DNA of 64,000 nucleotides from Cognataquiflexum aquatile. GTDB lineage: Bacteria; Bacteroidota; Bacteroidia; Cytophagales; Cyclobacteriaceae. The notes below the pieces were generated by a model that searched no databases, had not been told where the DNA came from, and saw only the letters and a program-made list of their open reading frames with translations. Position 1 is the stretch's first letter. Every line of letters starts with the position of its first letter. A program made the position numbers and the translations under genes. This document shows positions 60,426 through 64,000 of the stretch, piece after piece. Location of the stretch: positions 992,001 to 1,056,000 of the forward strand of contig NZ_QMIK01000001.1 in the NCBI RefSeq assembly GCF_003316845.1. The letters are read 5' to 3'.

Positions 60426-62878
60426 TTGCCCTGCTCGATCAAGTTGACGAATAGTTTGACTGCACCGGGCACGCCTGCCGGAAGCTGACGGAACCAGGAA
60501 ATCCCTGAATAGGTGTAAGTCCCCGCCCCGTATTTGGTGTGGATCAGGGAACCATGGAAGAACTCCTCTCCCGGATCCTGAAAAGCAATCGGCGCACTGT
60601 AATTTGGATCCCAATTGGCGGTGAAGTAGAGTCCTCTTTCCTGCACCCATCCTTCAAAATCCTTAGCGGTGATTTTATTAGGCCCTGCCAAAATCGGATG
60701 GGAATAATCTACCTGAATCGGTGAATTTTCCACCGTGACCCTTTCTCTCGATATCGCAAAAGGATAGGGACCAAGGTCTTTGGTCAGCAAAGGAGAACCG
60801 GTATTGTATTGGACGATTACATTTCCTCCTTCTTTCACATATTCCATCAACTGATCGACATTGGAAGCGAGTGCCTGATTGACGTTGAATGCCCTGATGC
60901 CAACGATAACTGTGGAAAATGCCTTTAGCCTGTCTTTTTGAATATCAGAATCCTCCAAAATGCTCACCTGATAGCCAAGATTTTTCAGTACTTCAGCCAC
61001 ATCATCACCGGCACCGTTGATATAACCGATCTTTTGACCGGATACTTTTATATCGGTTTTGACAAGCCCAAAGGAAGTACTTGTAAAATACGTGAGGTTA
61101 GGAATATGTTTGTAGGAGATCCGCTTGGTGTCCAAGTTGAATTCCCTGCCGTCTTTGCTTCGGAAGGTGACCAAAACCTGCTTTTTCTCTTGGTCAGAAT
61201 CTATGATATCAATCGTATAGAGTGTCCTTTTTCTCCTATCATCCTTGTCTGCACTGACGATACGGTATTGGTTTGATGCCAAGCCCTTCAGCATCAGGTC
61301 ACCATCCAGTATTTTATTCCTAAAACTTACTTCCACATGGAGATTGTGTTCTGCGCCATCCACCAAAAAGAGATTGGCTTTGTCCAGATGAACATTGACC
61401 TCAGGTACCAAAGTAAATGGTTGCTTGATCTCGCCGTCTACCTGATCATTGTATTTGTATTGGAGAGGAAGCTCCATCTTGATTTTTTGTGATCCGATTT
61501 CCAGTGTTACTACCCCATGGATACCGGGGCTGTTGTTGGGTTTTCCGATCTTCTCAGGTTCTGTGATGTTAAACAACGCCCCATCTAAAGGTTTTTCTAA
61601 CCAAAATGGCTGTGAAACAGGGTAGTCTTGTGGGATCTGGATTTCAACAGGAAGGGTTAGCGGAATATTGCCGTTTAGCTCTTTGCCGATTTGGGTTTTG
61701 AAAAGTGCACCGTCAAAGGATTGTACTTTCACGACACTTTGGGCTGGGTTGTTGAAGACAAATTCAGCATTTATCTTTTCTCCGGGATAGCCGATTTCTT
61801 TCTTGATGTTGAATTCCGCCTTGATTCCAAGCACTTCCAAAATCAACCCGTCAAGCTGTCCTTTTTTTTCTGTTAGCCAAAGGGCCGAGGAATTTTGGGT
61901 ATCTAGCAAAGCCTTGATTTTCAGCAAGCCTTCCAGGTTATTTTCAGGTTGGATAAAGTCAAAGGAAGAAAGCACGGCTTCAATGGACTTTGTGATTTCT
62001 GCCCCGTTTGGAAGTTCTTTCCATCGGCTTTCTATTCCTTCAAAAGGGTGGGATTTAAATGGGAAACCTTTGATTAACTCAATAAAGTCATTGCCTTGTC
62101 CAATCTGGGAGGTAGAACCGAAGCCTTGGGATTTGTGCATCGTCCTACTGTCAGCGGCAATTTTGGAATAGGTTGTCCCCAACAAAGGATTGTATTCTCC
62201 CACCAAAAACTTATGGTAGGTCTTTCCTTCTTCCGGTTCGTATTGTCCTCCCCAATTGTATGCATTCCAAAAGACACTTTTGGGCTGCCACACAGAGACG
62301 TATTTGAGTTGCTCGGGAAATGCATTCTTGTCTGCAGCCAGTTCAAATGCCTCCACAGAAAGCATGGCTGAACTGGTATGGTGACCGTGCGTGGTACCGG
62401 GAATGGTGTTGAACCTATTGAGAATTACATCAGGCTGGTACTTCCGGATAATCCAAACCACATCTGAAAGGAGTTTCTTTTTGTCCCAATTGTTGAAAGT
62501 CTCGTCGGGGTTTTTACTGAATCCAAAGTCCAAAGCTCTGGTAAAAAATTGTCTGCCACCGTCAGTTTCCCTTGCTCTCAGAAGTTCCTGAGTCCGGATC
62601 AAGCCAAGTTCTATACCCAATTCGCTTCCTATCAGATTTTGCCCGCCATCTCCCCTTGTCAGGGAAAGGTAAGCGACTTCAGCATGCTCGGCATTGGCCA
62701 GGTAAGCAATCAATCTCGTATTCTCATCATCGGGATGGGCTGCGACAAACAATATGCGCTTGGTCTCCTGAAATCTGAGCAGTTTATGGTAAAGTTTAGA
62801 AGAAGGATTTGACTGTGCAAAAATCGGAACTATGAAAAGGTAACATAAGCAAAATAGCCACCACTTTTGATTCTTCAT
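60422..62878 (-). CDS. PIG-L/LmbE family deacetylase, large two-domain form
   Basis: 818 residues from the ATG at 62878 (signal peptide WWLFCLCYLFIVPIFAQ). The LmbE/PIG-L domain has zinc motif AHPDDE (about residues 47-52) and THGHHTSS. It deacetylates N-acetylglucosamine-type substrates. The remainder (about 350-818) has beta domains and a C-terminal Rossmann-like part with QKIGYINGAGDDVAEVLKNL. This long form is typical of Bacteroidota. Its stop overlaps the small membrane protein start, so the three genes form one unit for uptake and processing of a sugar. Confidence 0.88.
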   Translation of the reverse strand: MKNQKWWLFCLCYLFIVPIFAQSNPSSKLYHKLLRFQETKRILFVAAHPDDENTRLIAYLANAEHAEVAYLSLTRGDGGQNLIGSELGIELGLIRTQELLRARETDGGRQFFTRALDFGFSKNPDETFNNWDKKKLLSDVVWIIRKYQPDVILNRFNTIPGTTHGHHTSSAMLSVEAFELAADKNAFPEQLKYVSVWQPKSVFWNAYNWGGQYEPEEGKTYHKFLVGEYNPLLGTTYSKIAADSRTMHKSQGFGSTSQIGQGNDFIELIKGFPFKSHPFEGIESRWKELPNGAEITKSIEAVLSSFDFIQPENNLEGLLKIKALLDTQNSSALWLTEKKGQLDGLILEVLGIKAEFNIKKEIGYPGEKINAEFVFNNPAQSVVKVQSFDGALFKTQIGKELNGNIPLTLPVEIQIPQDYPVSQPFWLEKPLDGALFNITEPEKIGKPNNSPGIHGVVTLEIGSQKIKMELPLQYKYNDQVDGEIKQPFTLVPEVNVHLDKANLFLVDGAEHNLHVEVSFRNKILDGDLMLKGLASNQYRIVSADKDDRRKRTLYTIDIIDSDQEKKQVLVTFRSKDGREFNLDTKRISYKHIPNLTYFTSTSFGLVKTDIKVSGQKIGYINGAGDDVAEVLKNLGYQVSILEDSDIQKDRLKAFSTVIVGIRAFNVNQALASNVDQLMEYVKEGGNVIVQYNTGSPLLTKDLGPYPFAISRERVTVENSPIQVDYSHPILAGPNKITAKDFEGWVQERGLYFTANWDPNYSAPIAFQDPGEEFFHGSLIHTKYGAGTYTYSGISWFRQLPAGVPGAVKLFVNLIEQGK

Positions 62879-63251
62879 GTTTTTCAAAATTTGGGTAAAA
62901 TGTAAGGTAAGCAATTAGCAAAAAAAACTGTTTTTTATATCAGTGGGTTTTGGTGATTGTTAAAGTATCTTAATAATTATTTTGGTTACCTGCTTCTTTG
63001 CTAGTAACCTAATTTTCTACACCAATCGAGACGGAAGACGGAAGTCAGAAGTCGGAAGTCTCTCGGAGGGACGGGATGGGTCGTATATTTCGGTTTCTTG
63101 ATATGATTTGAAGTGAGAAATCACTTACTGGGAATGAAGGCGGACATACATAATATTTATTAACTATTTCACTTGTTGTCTAAGAATTTTGATTAAGATT
63201 CATTTTCTGTTGAGGGTGTTGACTATGGACTATCGACCGAGCGCTATAAAC
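62879..63251. other. Gap with low-complexity repeats
   Basis: Contains repeated GGAAGTC/GAAGTCAG words at about 63030-63060 and the GGACTATCGACC element (63221-63240). The promoter of the leftward PIG-L operon should lie here. No coding frame is credible. Confidence 0.4.
63221..63240. repeat. Dispersed TGGACTATCGACC element, copy 4
   Basis: GACTATGGACTATCGACCGA, sharing the TGGACTATCGACC core with 19403-19432. It ends 11 bases before the stop of the last gene of the window. Confidence 0.55.
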
Positions 63252-64000
63252 TCAATACGAATTCTTATCCTTGAAAATAGCATACCCTACGGTCCATTCA
63301 AAGAAGTCTGCCTTAAAGCCGTGTGCTTTGAGGGTGATTCCGGTAAACATTTGCCTGGAAAATCTGTACCTGATCCCCACCCTTTCATAATAGGCACTTG
63401 GTTCGTCGTTGAAATAATTCCGGTGCATGTAAACCCCAATTCCCAACGGAATGGAGAAATTCTTTTTCAGTACCCATTCTCCGGACGCGACAATGGCAAA
63501 AGAGGCTTTGTCCATAAACCCGCTCTTTTCCCAATTGCCGGGCAAAGTTCCATTGGCGGCATAAAACATATCCATACCGAGTCCATACCTGAGTTTATAT
63601 CCCCTCTGCTTGAGGTAATTGACGCTGAAGCCCCACTTCATGTAGACATCACCACCGATTTCATAATTTTTGGCTCCTGCAGAAACCCATAGATTCACAT
63701 GGCTGTTTGGAATGAATTTTGGAATATCAGACAGACTGGATTGATCAAAATATGCACGGTTGAGGGTTGACCTGAGTCCGATGGAAAATGGAATGAAATT
63801 AAGTCCGGAATTGGGCTTTTTGATTGACCCGTTGGAAAAATGTTTCAGTCCAAAAGCTGTTTCCAAATCCAGCCAAGGAGAAAGGGCATACCGCATAGTA
63901 AAACCTACGTGGACATAACCGTTTCTATAAGAACCGATAAATTGGTTAATCGGATTAGAATCAGGGTCATAGGGTTTGAAGTTAAATGCCAACCCGAAAG
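63252..64000 (-). CDS. PagL/acyloxyacyl hydrolase-like outer-membrane protein, N-terminus cut by the edge
   Basis: The frame is open to base 64000, so the start lies outside the window. At least 249 residues, beta-rich with alternating aromatic residues. FGLKHFSNGSIKKPNSGLNF contains HxSNGS, resembling the catalytic His/Ser pattern of lipid A 3-O-deacylases (PagL), and aromatic-rich strands run to the end. If so, it trims lipid A at the outer membrane. The remote similarity is by eye. Confidence 0.65.
   Translation of the reverse strand, partial: FGLAFNFKPYDPDSNPINQFIGSYRNGYVHVGFTMRYALSPWLDLETAFGLKHFSNGSIKKPNSGLNFIPFSIGLRSTLNRAYFDQSSLSDIPKFIPNSHVNLWVSAGAKNYEIGGDVYMKWGFSVNYLKQRGYKLRYGLGMDMFYAANGTLPGNWEKSGFMDKASFAIVASGEWVLKKNFSIPLGIGVYMHRNYFNDEPSAYYERVGIRYRFSRQMFTGITLKAHGFKADFFEWTVGYAIFKDKNSY

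Overview
The window looks like chromosomal DNA of a Bacteroidota bacterium, most likely a Cytophagales member close to Cyclobacteriaceae. Seen directly: type IX secretion C-terminal domains (types A and B), a PorP/SprF protein, a TonB-dependent receptor paired with a DUF4249 lipoprotein, Bat proteins, lipobox lipoproteins, and promoter boxes of the Bacteroidota form TAnnTTTG. The genus assignment is inference.

Layout. 0-3 kb holds a truncated unknown gene at the left edge and small exported or membrane proteins. 3.2-16 kb is a minus-strand defence island. It reads hsdR, DUF433/DUF5615 toxin-antitoxin pair, hsdS, TIR-EVE-KAP protein, DUF262/DUF1524 (GmrSD-like) nuclease, SMUG2-type uracil-DNA glycosylase, hsdM. 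A type I restriction system therefore carries three non-type-I genes between hsdS and hsdM, each of a kind plausibly concerned with modified or non-canonical DNA, and an 11-bp homopolymer lies in the leader of one of them. 16-21 kb is repeat-rich and carries a small Crp-like / 63-aa / amber-interrupted / DUF5675 / holin-like module, followed by tRNA-Pro and tRNA-Leu.

21.6-50.3 kb is mostly ordinary core genome: an AI-2E permease, a NrtR/AraR-type regulator, an M28 peptidase, an rRNA methyltransferase, the TonB receptor with DUF4249, BatB/BatC, a thiolase, a MORN-repeat protein, PurC, a STAS protein, RNase Z, a queuosine-precursor transporter, an SprB-like giant adhesin with PorP/SprF, an M64 peptidase secreted by type IX secretion, and a prolyl oligopeptidase.

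50.5-53.6 kb is a decaying, AT-rich, cassette-like patch. It has two related ~100-130 bp repeats that directly follow gene 3' ends, a COQ4-like gene, and DUF4348 and DUF1016 genes broken by in-frame stops. 53.9-64 kb returns to housekeeping genes: a flavin monooxygenase, MscS, a second AI-2E permease, DUF2200, a frameshifted GNAT, a tightly coupled PIG-L / 33-aa membrane protein / sodium symporter operon, and a PagL-like outer membrane protein cut by the right edge.

The most novel element is the TIR-EVE-KAP protein and its neighbours inside the type I operon. Everything was read by eye; no database search was run.
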